NCBI RefSeq assembly: GCF_047495875.1
Contig: NC_092463.1
Span: forward strand, 19,953,224-20,017,223
Source of the DNA: Pithys albifrons albifrons
Taxonomy: Eukaryota > Chordata > Aves > Passeriformes > Thamnophilidae
Direction: 5' to 3'
Length of the DNA stretch: 64,000 nt
Shown: positions 38,866 through 51,441 of the stretch, piece by piece
Numbering within the stretch: position 1 is the stretch's first letter
Layout: every line of letters begins with the position of its first letter
Translations under genes and position numbers: made by a program
The notes under the pieces: model-generated
Database searches by the model: none
What the model saw: only the letters and a program-made list of their open reading frames with translations
What the model was told of the DNA's origin: nothing

Positions 38866-41831
38866 ACCCAAGACTCAGAAAAAGCCTCAGCCCTCTTCCC
38901 AAGCAATGCATTAAGTGCATACACAAAAGTGTGTCCTTAACAACCATTCTCCTGAAAGAATGGAAGGTTTTGGTTTAGTTATGCATTTCTGTACCCTTGC
39001 AATACTCCAATACGCTTAAAGAAATAGTGAAATGTTCCTCTGCTCAGAGGGACGTTAGCTAACTAAATGTAGACAAAATCACAAAAGAAATACTGGGTCC
39101 TAGAACTGAAAATGTACTAAGAAATTTAAATGCTATTTGTTGCATACAGTGGATAAGAGTCTAACCATTTAAGTTAACATTATACTATCACTAAGACAGA
39201 ATAAAAAAAATGTACACAATTTGGTAAGCATTACATACTTTTAATAGGAAAATTACATCAACAATAACAACTTCTAATTAGGCTTTCTTTAAAGCATGGA
39301 TGGAAATTGGATTTTGGCTCTGTTCATCAGTCTTGAAAACAAGAAATCCTTAAATGTAGTCAAAATGCATTTAGAAACACATAACAGAACTCGAATCAAC
39401 TCAATAATATTCCACTATGGGCTATTCTTGCTATCCATTTTAAGCCATAAGAACATCAGCATGATTCTGCTTATAAGATTGCCTGATAGGATAGAATTTT
39501 TACAATGGCTTTAGGATATCCTATCTAAAACACTAAGCAGATTTTCAAAAAATTTTTGCATTCAGAAGCAGACACGAAGTCAGAAGACATTCACAGGATA
39601 CAAAACCTTAAACCTATTTAAGTGTGAAGACTGAAAGGAAACACACTAGTTAATGGCCACGTGGTTTGTAAGAAGTCATCACACAGATATAAAATTTTCT
39701 CTGATGCTTTTTTAAACTGCATCACAAATTCTAATCAATACAAACATATTGGAATTATCTGCAAAATAGCAGTTATGTGGACATAGGAAATTATTTCTAT
39801 TTTTATTATATTTCAAAAAATTCTTTGTTTTACATGATCTAAATTTCAGGCCTCAGCTTCTAAGCTTCCATTAACACTCTTAAAAATGGACCAAATTAAT
39901 AGTTCCAGATTCCAGAGAACCATCTTCTCTATTTGAAAAGCAAAATGCTTTTTTTATGCTGTCTAAATAGTATCAGAGTTTTAACTGAAAAAGAAAGACA
40001 AATACAGGTAAAGCAAAGAAAAATAACTAGCAATCAGATGAAGTGGGGAAATTGATGAATTTCAATTTTATACATTTATATTTTGTTATATTGACAGGAT
40101 GTGTGCTTTGTAAAAAGTGCCCAAAGCTCCTGAACAAGGCAAATATGTTCAATTGCCAACATATGAATGGATTTCCAAAGCAGAGAAATGGAACTCATGA
40201 ATGTGTAGGTCACAGCACAAAAAATTACTCTTTCTTTGGCAAGACATTTCTAGTGAAAGGCCTGATGATAAAGACAATATTCCCCAGGAGCAGTTGCTTT
40301 CAACTGAAGAAGAAAAAGACTAGATATCTCTATGCCAGCCTCTGAAATCTGACAAACTGATCAAACTGCCTGCAGTGTATTCATGTCAGTCAGCAGGATG
40401 AGTGCGTGAAAAAAATTCAGTTCGAAGGAAAAAGTAAGATGGAGAAAAAGAACTGAAACTTCAGTGATGCTGCAGCTCAGTTTTTAGAACTGGAATGGAA
40501 GAGATGGAAAAGACTTCATTATGCACTTCATCTACCTCAGGTGTAGTCATCAACCATGTAGTTTTTTTCTGTGTTTGTGTAAAAACAACTATAGAGTAGG
40601 TATAATGCTAACTGACTGCCATTAGATGTTACTGTGCTTATTCAAAGTACATGCTGAAAAAAAAATGTTACACTAAACCATTTGCATGCATGATCCATGA
40701 CCTGCTTCAGAGGGAGTTCAAAAAGGACACACATTTTGCTTGTGGTGGTGAGTGACCTCAGCAATGAATATCTACCTTAAAGCAGTTCACAGACCAGCTA
40801 ATGCTTAGCATGATATAAGGAGTTTTATATGGGATTTAATATATTACTGTGGCCTCTTTGAGATCTTGAAGTAAAAGCTTCACAAATAATTTCAGGGTGA
40901 TTTTTTTTCATTTTTCTAACCTTATAACTATTAGTGCAATCATTTAGTCAGGTAGTTTTTAAAACTAAACTAGACTTTTCATCTGGGTCAGCTCTTTGAA
41001 CTCACAATCTGTTTTGTTGTGATTGTCTGTATTCACAGTATTTCTCTGATCCATGCTTATTATCCACCATCTCAGCAGCTGAATAAGCATTTTACAAGTC
41101 TAAGTAGCAGTTTCATATCAGACAATAATTTTTACTGACTGCTCATTTCAGTCAGGTAATCATTTTAGAATTTGTTAATGATTGTCTTATATCTTTTTGT
41201 AGAGAGAACATAGGACAGAGTGAATCTGAAATATGTACATATCAGATAGGCAGCTTTTAAATGTAAGATGAGATTTGTCCAAAAGAATCAAGGAAACCAC
41301 AAAGCCACAATAAATGTCATGAAAAAGGTACAAATTAACATTAAGCTCTGTAATTACTTTGCAATTCACAGGCCTTACAAATAGGTAGAAAATATGCTTT
41401 CATAATGTGGTTGAAATTAGGGTTCTGAAAACAGATGCTTTGTCCTGCCATCTGTCATAAGCCTATTTATGCCCTAGCCTTCTTACTCATTGGAAGACAG
41501 AATAAATAAAACAATAATGTCTCCTGAAAAGCACTGGTAAAATAATGTCACTTCATTATTTTTCAAACCACATAATTTTCCCATGTTAATACATTGAACA
41601 TTTTTCTCCCTTTTACTATGGACAATGAGCTTATGATAATTTTATTTTATTAGCAATTTTTTCAAAAATTAAAAAAAAAAGAAATTCCCTAGTCCATTCT
41701 AGAGGGAGCCTCTCAGCTAAAGTTGTGAGAATTTTGTGGGCTCTTTCTAGCCATTTAAACCCAACCAAACCTATGGCAAAGAAAGTAGCAATAAAACATT
41801 CAACACAGACACCAGCTGATATATACACACA
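38866..41831. other. Unique AT-rich sequence, no gene seen
   Basis: There is no recognisable repeat or exon. A plus-strand frame at 40043-40345 (100 codons) has two close Cys pairs but no domain I can name and no splice support. Confidence 0.4.
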
Positions 41832-42101
<270 letters not shown>

Positions 42102-44546
42102 GATCTGTCTCTCAGAGTTGCACTGACTCTCTGTTGAGTGAGTTTGACAAATATTGGCTGATAATTCACTTTGTTAAACCAGCTTTTATATATGGGGTAG
42201 AAAATTTAAGAAGCTTTGATGTGTAATGGATCACAGTAGGTGGATGTGCCATCTATTCTTTATTTTGCAAGAATGTTTTTTTTTTCTTTTTACTTCTGCA
42301 TCCTTTGCTTTTTAGCAGTGATATCTTACTTGAAATGAGAGCAAAGGAAGCAATAAAAGGGATAACAATAAACCTGTGCCTCATCTAGAAATAAAAAGAC
42401 AGTTCAGAGAGAAAATAAGAGAGTTTTCCAATGAGTTTAATGGCTCAGAACACTGAGACTAAATATAAAGTTTATTTCTGTCCTTCCAAGTTCCATCTGC
42501 AGACTGCTGAGAATGACACTCTAACATCTTCTGATTTAGTGGTTCTTTTATAGCTAGGACATTATATTGCACTTGAGTCTTTTTATGACTAGGGAACCAC
42601 TGTGTCCCTTAGCCTTTCACTTTTTTAAGGAGAAAAATAATTGACCTAAAACAAGATGGCAAGGGCTTCAAAATATAGAGACTGGAAAATACTTAATAAT
42701 TTCTTTCAAATCTGCTACTGTCTTCCCACTGAACTTTACACAAGCTGAAAAAAGGTATTATACCATCCAGCAGGTCTGTAAAAATATTGGTATTGGTAGG
42801 TCATTAATATTTATGATACTAGATCACTAACATTTTAGAATACTACTACTGAATGGTAACACTAAAACTCTTGCCATTTAGCTATAGTTTATATACTTTA
42901 ATTTGTTCCCTTTACACATGTTTATTTTGGATTTTGAAGCACACATCCAAATCACTTCCTCAAGAGCAGTTTAACTCCACAGCAAGACAGATACTACAAT
43001 TAAAAATTATTCGCTTTCAGAAACCTATAAAACTAAAGACTTCAGTGTGTGTTTATGGCATATAATAAAGTTGGTTTTGTGCAAGCTTGAAAAGTAAATA
43101 ATAACGATTAAAAAAGAAAAAAAAAACCTGGAACTTTCACATATAAATTCTAAATTAAAGTTCTCTCAATAAAAAAGGGTTTTATCCAGCAAGCTTAAAT
43201 ACAGACTGCCTGCCAGCATAACAAATGCTGTGGACTCCTCTACAAATGGTTGTGCCAATTGCAGAAATAAAACTACTTGAAAGCTTTTGTATACTTGCTT
43301 TAAGAAAGTACTTTAGTACAATGTAGTATCATTTTTATACAGTAAACACTCAATAAAAAATGTTTGCAATGTCATTCTCAGAAGCTTGAAGCCAAACTTG
43401 GGGGAACAGAAGTCAGTGCTTATAACAAGTACATTAATTGTGGTCTGCACAGATCTCTGAAAAGTGATCTTGTAAATCATAATCTACTTTGATTTAAGGT
43501 CACTAAAGACCATCCAGATTTCTTCGCAATACAGAATCTGAAACGTTTAGTATTAATACAAGCAGACTACCAAGACTGACACTTTTATTTATTTACTGAT
43601 CTTCCTATAATCAGCAAGACACAATAGCCAGAAGTAAGGATAGCCATTCCTTCTTAACAACACAAAACTATGGCCTGATTTGGTGAGATAAATAAAGCTA
43701 TACATGCAAATGTTGTCCATAAATACTCAAAGCCTTCAGACTCTTTTCTTAGAAGAGATAAAATATATAAAACATATTGAGTTTCAAAAATCTTTGCAGC
43801 ACATTCCAAATTATATTAATTTAATTCATTTTTTCTATATAGGAGTACTGATATGAACATTTGGGAATCCTGACAGAAAACTCAGAATACCTACTTCTGC
43901 TCATATTCTATGCCTGTGTGGAAAGGTTTATTTCTCAGACTGGAGTGCCTTAGTGTCATATTGGCATACATAGATCCACTCTGGCAAAGGTATCTTTATA
44001 AGTATGTGTGAGTGTTTGTATGTGAGACTATATATGCATATTTATATAAACATATACTTGCATGTGTGTACATAGTTACATGCACACATGCACACATATA
44101 TCTATGCTTGATTGTATTAGTTACAAAATACAGAAATTTTAGTCTTCTGCTTTTAAAGTCTTTCAACATTTTATAAGATGTGTTACCGAAATTTTCAAAA
44201 ATAACAGTTTGTTGATTTTTTTTGCTTGATTAACCTTAAAATTTTCAGTGTCCAAGGATGAGAGAGCAAATAAGCCATTTTCAATTCTGATTTCTTAAGT
44301 CATCTACTTGTAAGGGTGGAAGGAGAATAAGAGAAAAACAAAATAGCAGTCTGTTTTAAGTGGGTATTTTAATGAAAAAATTATGCCATGAGAAAAATTA
44401 TAGCACATTTGGCAACTTATTAAATAGGATCCAGCTGAATTTATTGGGTAGAGGGAAGGAGACCATGGTCAAAGACAAAAAGTAAAACAGATTTAGGATC
44501 AATATTTGATTCCATTTATATATATACATGAAATTTATTTTATAAG
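42102..44546. other. Unique AT-rich sequence
   Basis: No gene was recognised. A GT/AT-rich variable tract lies at about 44004-44103 and includes a 10-bp inverted repeat (TGCATGTGTG at 44059-44068 and its complement at 44083-44092). Confidence 0.4.
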
Positions 44547-44770
44547 TGTGGTAGTTTTGGCTTTAGTTTCAGGCAGGCTTTAGTAGGCCTAAAGGATGTG
44601 ACATAGATTAGAAGAGACAAGTTTCACTTGACTTAAGCAACCAAAGAAGTATTTCGTATCATCTGACATCATCAAGAAGCATCAAGAGGTATAAAAAGAG
44701 AGAGGGGGGGAGCTTCTGCCTCTTTTGGTCTTTGCTTTGATCTCAGAAGGATACACTGTGCTGTCCCAGG
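44547..44770 (+). mobile_element. Truncated or divergent LTR, same family as 3876-4492
   Basis: It starts TGTGGTAGTTTTGGC and matches the first 220 bases or so of the LTR at 3876, with a few small deletions. It keeps a better TATA box (TATAAAAAG at 44690) followed by GAGAGAGG. After about 44770 the similarity to the other copy is lost, so the right end is truncated or too diverged to place. The element probably extends further than stated. No internal coding was seen. Confidence 0.7.
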
Positions 44771-46638
44771 AGGGACAGCGTGTATGTGTGTCTGTAGTTT
44801 TTTAGATAGAGCAGAGATATAAGGTAGAGAAAAATATCCCATCTTGTTCTAAGTTATTTCCTCTTTATCTATCCCCATTTGGCTGAGTCTAAAATAATAG
44901 TCATGTAAATATTATGATAAAAATATTCTCTTACAATATACAATGCTGTCAGAATGGAGAAACATTATACAGAATGGAGAGACATTATGAAGTCTGCAGA
45001 AAATATAATTTCTATTCCCAGCTTGAATTGATTACTGAATCAAAGTGATTCAGAAAATTATACCTTCATAGGTATTGGCATAAGCAAGGTTACATGAAAG
45101 TTGGCCATTCCTTAGGCACTTAAGGGAAGATATGTTGACAGGAACTAGGATTTAAGTGATATATATTCAGAGAGAGAGAGTGTAGGAAGAGCATGTAAAG
45201 AACATATAAATACTTACTGTGATTACAGTAGATTGAAAAAGAGTAGACTTTTTTTTTACCAAAAAAAAGGATGACAGAGTTGCTTACAATTATTTACAAA
45301 AAAATCCACATGAGAAGTAGGGGATTTATTCACTTGAGCAGGAAGAAGAATCTGGATCATGGGCTGTGTTTGCCCATACTTTAGCTGTTGAGTAGGTATA
45401 GAGAACTGCAGAGGGAAGGATTTTTCTACTCCTGGAGAACAGGTCCACCAGCTGACACTCTGCCCCAGCAGAATTGTAATGCTGCCTCCCTTATTAATGG
45501 ATTTTGTGTGCACACACATATTCATGAAAGTTAATACATTTTATGAGAAAAGTAGGAAATTTGACTTTAACACAATAACTAGTAGAATCACTACTTGAGC
45601 CCTCTGTAAAGAAAACAAGTCGACAAATCCTGTTAGGAAAATAAATAAAGAGATAGAAAACCTTACAATTTTAATTCTCCCCAGCTATGTCCTACAGCTA
45701 CCTGCATATTCATTCATTATTAGAAACACTTTAATAGCTAGGGTTTCTTTTTTAAAAGAGCTATTACATGAAGTATTAGATTTTTTCTCTCTAGTGTTGA
45801 CATCAGATTTTATGCACAACATATTGCAGGAGAAGCATGGAAGACTGGCTTGAATCAAGTTTGAAATTCAGAATTGTCTGTGTGTATGCCCATGTCTTCA
45901 TGTCTGTATCTTTGCACATAAACAGGTTTCAGACTGTGCTGTGACTTAATAAGCAAGCTCTAGCCTAATTCCATGTGTAAGTTTCACGCCCGAGTCTAAG
46001 TTCACTGTTTCAGCTGATCTTACTATCTCAGGAACAGCACTCCTCTAACGGCTGGACAGCATCTGGCTGGTGTAATGTGGGCATCCACCTAGCACGCATT
46101 GTTGTAGACATGCCCTAGAAAGTATATTCTCTTCTTGTCATATAAGTCTAAAAATACTACCCTCGTACAAAGATGCGTTGGGATGTTTTCCACTTGTTTT
46201 TGTGGTGAAATGTATATTGTAAAAACTTATTTTTTTTTCTCACAAGCAAGAAACCTCTTTGACCCTTATAGCTGTATTGTTCATTTTCTTGGAACTCAGC
46301 GTTTCCATTTGGTAACATCCAGAGAGTTTTTTTGGGTCTTGTTTTTGTTTGTTTGTTTGTTTTTTTAAGTGAACCTTCACTCGGTATTATTTAATTCTAT
46401 CTGATTTCTAATCTCATTTGAGTCTTCCTGTATATAGCTCCTGTACAGTGTAATACTCTACATCCTTGAAAGTCCATTTAGTAATCTTTTCACACTCACT
46501 AATACCACTTAGTGACTGTTATTCAATTACCTGTTCGCTAATTGCTTAAATGCTTAATATTACTGACATGTATTTAATCCTCTGGTAAGCTAAGAGCTGA
46601 AAGTCTTTTTTATCAATGTTTTAAGGGTCATCCATAGC
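44771..46638. other. Unique sequence with a 20-bp tandem duplication
   Basis: The first 100-150 bases may still be LTR-derived. Two 20-bp units beginning CAGAATGGAGA lie at 44950-44969 and 44970-44989 and differ at two positions. Nothing else was recognised. Confidence 0.4.
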
Positions 46639-47363
46639 TGTGGTCAGTTAGCCTTAGCTAACCGCTCAACCACTCACACACTCCTCAACAGGACATGGGC
46701 AGCAAACAGGATGAGAAATCTGTTGGGTAGAGACAAAGACAAGGAGATGTTACAATTCAGTATTATAGGCAAAGCACAGTCAACTTGGGGAAAATTAGTT
46801 CAATTTACTGCTGACTTGAGTAGTGAGAAACAAGAAGATAAACTTTAAATCTACACCTTTATTCCCACTCTCCTCAGGTTCTTCACTCCACACTGACCCC
46901 ACCATCCTGAGCAATGCAGTGGGGATCTGCATTTGGGGGGTGGGTCTGTTACAGCAAGCACACAGCTGTTTCTTTCTGCGTCTCCCTCCTCAACAGACGT
47001 TTCCTCTGCTCTTGTGTTGTCCCTCCATGGGTCATGCATCCTGCAGGAATATCCCACTGCTCCAGGAGGATTCCTCCCCAAGCTGCAGTAGATACCTCCT
47101 CAACCATGCAGTGTTTCATTTTCCTTCTCTGACCTAGATATTTCCTTTACTGTTTATCACACTTTTTGTACCCTCTTCCTCTCTCTTTTCTTAAATACAT
47201 TTTCCCAGAGGTGCCACCTCTGCTGTGGTGGATTGATCATGGAGACAGCTGGAACAGGCACAGATCAGAACCAACCTCTTCTCATGGAGGCCATCCCCAG
47301 GGCCCCTATCCCCCTTGCCTCTCACCTTCTGCTATCAAAACCTTGCCACCTACACCAAGTACA
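46639..47363 (-). mobile_element. Avian ERV LTR, minus orientation
   Basis: The left end TGTGGTCAGTTAGCC and right end CACCAAGTACA give TG...CA termini on the minus strand. Internal blocks such as CAGCAAACAGGATGAGAAA, CAACTTGGGGAAAATTAG, TTTTCCCAGAGGTGCCACC and CAAAACCTTGCCACC belong to a widespread bird LTR type, recalled from general knowledge and not searched here. The region is clearly richer in G and C than its flanks. Open frames on both strands (for example 46823-47137) are therefore repeat-derived and not host genes. Flanks ATAGC and TTAGT do not form a clean duplication. Confidence 0.75.
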
Positions 47364-50037
47364 TTAGTTTTACACTTTCAGAAATAATTTCAGTACTTAG
47401 GATATAATATTATATCAATTTTATTTCAACATTATGCTCCTTTTGGGATATTTTTTCATCACAGATAATGAGGTTTTAGAAGAAAAGTTGAGTAAATTTG
47501 CAGTACTTTGTGAGAGCTATTCTTGATAATCTATGGATTTTACAGCCAAAAGGTGTCTAAATTCATCTGGTCTAATGCTCTATATAATGCAGACTACAGA
47601 GTTTCAGCCCTTGTAATTTATTCTGTTCTGGTACTGATAAATGATGTTTGACTAAAGGATATGTGTTAGGCATGCTTAGAAGCTGTGAAAAAAAAAAAGC
47701 CTATTAAACTTAACATTCGCAGTAACTGCCTTCATTTTGAGGTAAGTGTAAGGAACGACCAAGTTCCTTAAACCAATGCCCAGACACGTGAAAAATCTTA
47801 AGTAGTAGTTGCATTGTATGTTTTAAGACAGTCCATGAAGCTTAATGCAAAATGCTTATGCGATATAGAGAAATAAATAAATAAATAAGAGGCAAAAGTT
47901 CACAGTAATATAAAAATAAAGAACAAAATTCACCAAACACAAGGAAGCTTTTGCAATTGTGTGATGAGAAAAGTTTTGTGTGCTGTGTTTAAGGGAATAA
48001 AAAACTACTTTGTTTCCTCACAGAAATTTTTCTCCATGTATATCTTGTAAGTAAACACTGATGCATGGAAGAAATACTAGATTCTTTCATGCATTTCTCT
48101 TTTCATACAAGCAAACAACTTTCAAATTAAAGAAAAAAAAAAACAAAACAAAACAACAAAACCAAAACCAAAACTAATGACTTGGGAAAAAAATCCTTCA
48201 TTTTCCATGCACCTAAATAGTCTTAATTTATATACCTATTTAAAAAAAATATATATAGAATATATGGCTTAAATATAGGAAATATAAGATTTTTCTGTTT
48301 GTTAAAATTCATTATACTCAGCTGTGTATGTCATTAGACTTGTCTATTTTCTTTCTACAGAATGTGTTCTGTGACTCAAACATAACTTTGCCACAGTAAA
48401 ACAATGAGTAGTTTTCTGTTGACATCCTTGACAGAAATCTTCCCATTCAGCACACAGATAGGACAGTAACACTACCACTCCAGTAAACTCCTGCAATGGA
48501 TCTGATTGATTTACCAAAGCTCTGACAACATATTGACGGTATCTGTAAGATGTATTCAGCCTCACTGCCACTGTTCAGTTTATCTGAAGTAAACCCTGGG
48601 ATATCAGTCTACCATCAGACTGTGGTCAGGAACCTGAAAAGATCTCACACAAAGTACCAGTGTGCAATGACTATCATCAGTTTTTTATTTGTATTTCCCT
48701 CCAAATAATCTCAGGTGTCAAGACTAGATAGTGAATACTCGGGCTTTATAGTGAATTTACAATATGTCTAGAAGGCTGTATCTCAATCACATAGTGAGAA
48801 GCACCTCAAGTTCAGTAATTCATTTGGGGTTATTAAATGAGGTATTTGCATAAAAGACAGTAAATTATTCACAAAGTACATTCTTATAAACTACTTGCCA
48901 TATTTCCTGACATTATTGGAATCATTTTGTCTTATCCTCCAGTGGTGGGACTAGCTCAAAAGATGGGCAATCAAATGTAGCTTAACCGCAGGTTAAAAGG
49001 CAAAAGTCAATAAAGACAAAGGGCAAAGCTCTTAGCAGAAATTTATTGATGTCCTTCGGTGTTCTGTCCATCCAAGCCTTGATCTTTATTGCTGTACTTC
49101 TATTCTTACAGGAAGGAATCACTCAAGTTCTCATATAGAAAATAAACAGACCACCTAAATCTCACTGTTTCCCTCAAATCATCTGCTGCTTTTTGGAACA
49201 TGTTGCTTTTGTCAAGTAAGGCTGTGGTTTAATTGCAGATGCTTTCTTATAAGTGAAGAAAGCACAGTCAAAATCACTAGAAGTCTGATTCAACTTTCAG
49301 CAGGCCAGACAGAGTTAATCCTCAGGAACTGATACTCACTAAAGGAAGATAAAAGCCTGGGCAAGGGAGTTAGTGTGATCTTGCATCATTTAACAGACAA
49401 CTAAAACTAAACATCTCTTATTGATATTATGTAGTAGTGCTGTGAGTAATGAATCTAAAATGCTAACCACAAAGGGAAAAGAAAACAAGAAAACGAGAGG
49501 ATTAATAAAAATCAATTATGGGAAAACACAGGTTTATTGTGACAAGCATTAAAAAAAATAATAAAGAGCAAGAAACATGGCCACAACAGGAATCACTCTT
49601 GCAAGCCAATGTGTTACATGGGATTGCTAAATTTGTGGGGTTTTTTTTTCCCTTCAGGCTCTGGTAATTTATATGATTCTATTTTGATTTTCATTAAAAT
49701 GAAGAGGAGTGACTGTCTTTTTACTACAATAAAGCATTGTTACTGGGAAAAGGCAACACTCTGTTCAAACACAAGGTGTAGACACTGAAATGGAAGTTCT
49801 TTTAATTCTCTTTGTATCATGATACTAATACAAAAACTAAAGGAGCTTTGGCAAAAAAGCCTTAAGTACCTCAATGACTTTTAATATAATTTTCATGTCA
49901 ACAGCCTTGGCGTCTTTTGAAAATCTTCACCTAGAAGACTACAGGAAGTTGGAATGATCTTGGGGCTTCACTTCTTCATACCTTGTTTGTGTATTATGCC
50001 TTTTAGTAAATAGAATTTTTTATGCCGTTTATTTTAG
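47364..50037. other. Unique AT-rich sequence
   Basis: No gene was recognised. An A-rich AAAAC tract lies at about 48128-48175. A consensus-like donor (TTTGAG then GTAAGT) occurs near 47742 without a convincing exon before it. Confidence 0.4.
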
Positions 50038-50116
50038 GGGGGGTTGAAGCAGGAAGGTGCGGGTGATGGGAGAAGAAGGAAGAACTCTACCCATTGGATT
50101 TATGCAAAGAAATAAG
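50038..50116 (+). other. Exon-like interval of a possible non-coding or terminal transcript
   Basis: It is bounded by an acceptor (GCCGTTTATTTTAG) and a perfect donor (AAATAAG then GTAAGT). Only one frame is open (GGLKQEGAGDGRRRKN, then STHWIYAKK), and it ends in TAA one base before the donor. It could be a coding end with an intron in the 3' UTR, or an exon of a long non-coding RNA. It pairs with the acceptor at 51095. It is richer in G and C than its flanks. No family is recognised. Confidence 0.25.
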
Positions 50117-51094
50117 GTAAGTATCATAAGAAGGGGGAAAATTAAAAAAAATTACAGTACTGCATTGCCAAAAATATTTAAATAGAAAGTAATTCACATT
50201 CTTGTCCACTGTACACATTGTAGATGTTAATGCCTGACAGTTATGAGACAGGTGTATTTTTTAGTTTAAAACAGTTTATCAATAAATTTTGCAAACAAGA
50301 TTCATCCTGCCTCTTTAATTTGCACTGACTATTCTCTATTGGTGTTATTTGTATATATTTGCAATAAATAATTTTAGAAATAGATCATTATAGCAACAAA
50401 GAGAACAAAGATTTTATTGATAACTGGGATTAAGACAATTTATGTATGTATTTATTTATTGTCTAGCCAAAATTTAATTGTCAGATTTATTTTGCAGTCT
50501 GTTTTAAGATTCTTTTCTTCACAGTGACCATGATGTCTCTAGGAATCATTTTACTCTTTTGTCTCAAATTTTAAAACTTGTGATACTTTATATCCTGTCA
50601 ATGCCCAGCAGGAGAAATTCCAAGGATGCCTCCCACCTTCTTTTACATACACATATCTGATTTTTTGAAATGTTTGTGTTTAATAGGACTATAAAGTCTT
50701 CTGTCACTGGGTGGTCAATTCTGTATGTACATATGTGTTAAATTACTTTTTTATCTGAAAATATTAACAAAAGCACATATGTACATTATAACTGAGGTAC
50801 CTGAACACATAGTTTTTCTTGTTAAAGGTAGGTGAGGGAAAGATGCCGATGAATCAAAGAAATACATATTGTTCGCTGTGTTTCATGAGGCTTCAAAGAC
50901 TTTTAGGAAATTTGATCTTTTAAATAGTCATAGAATTGATAATGCAAGTCATAACAAATAATGCCAGGTTCTCTGGAGTTAGGACAGGAAACATATATAT
51001 TTCACACTTTATTTAAGAACTTGAAGGGGTGGGGGAGGGTTATGGAATTTTTGGACATGATTTTTATGGATGTTGTTTCTTTATTTTATTTCAG

Positions 51095-51441
51095 TCTTCT
51101 TGAAGATGATGGTGGGACCACGTGATTCACCTGGTGTAAATCCAGAGTATCTCAATTAATACAGATGTTTGGAATTAAAACTCAACATTTCAACTTTTAT
51201 CTTTTTTAATTTTCTTCCTTTTTTTTTTTCTTTCCAATTTATTTATTGAAAGCCAAAGTTTCAGTGGAACATTTCTTGGGAAGTGATCCATCAAATTTAA
51301 GATGACATTTTATGTATGATGGTTTTTCTACCCCTCAGAATATTAAAAGATGGTAAACCTGGATCTCAATCCCTAGTTTTCCTAATAAATATCAGAAGTT
51401 TGAATATGAATCTCGTGCCATGATGAAGAAGCTTAAATAAA
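51095..51441 (+). other. Possible terminal exon with poly(A) signals
   Basis: A strong acceptor (TTTCTTTATTTTATTTCAG) precedes 51095. AATAAA signals lie at 51384-51389 and 51436-51441, the second followed within about 20 bases by an A run. With 50038-50116 it would form a two-exon non-coding or UTR structure separated by a 978-bp intron. No open frame crosses the junction. Confidence 0.2.

Noticed and set aside
46823..47387. Cluster of open frames on both strands with protein-like composition
   Set aside because: The interval lies almost wholly inside an LTR (46639-47363), so the frames are repeat-derived.
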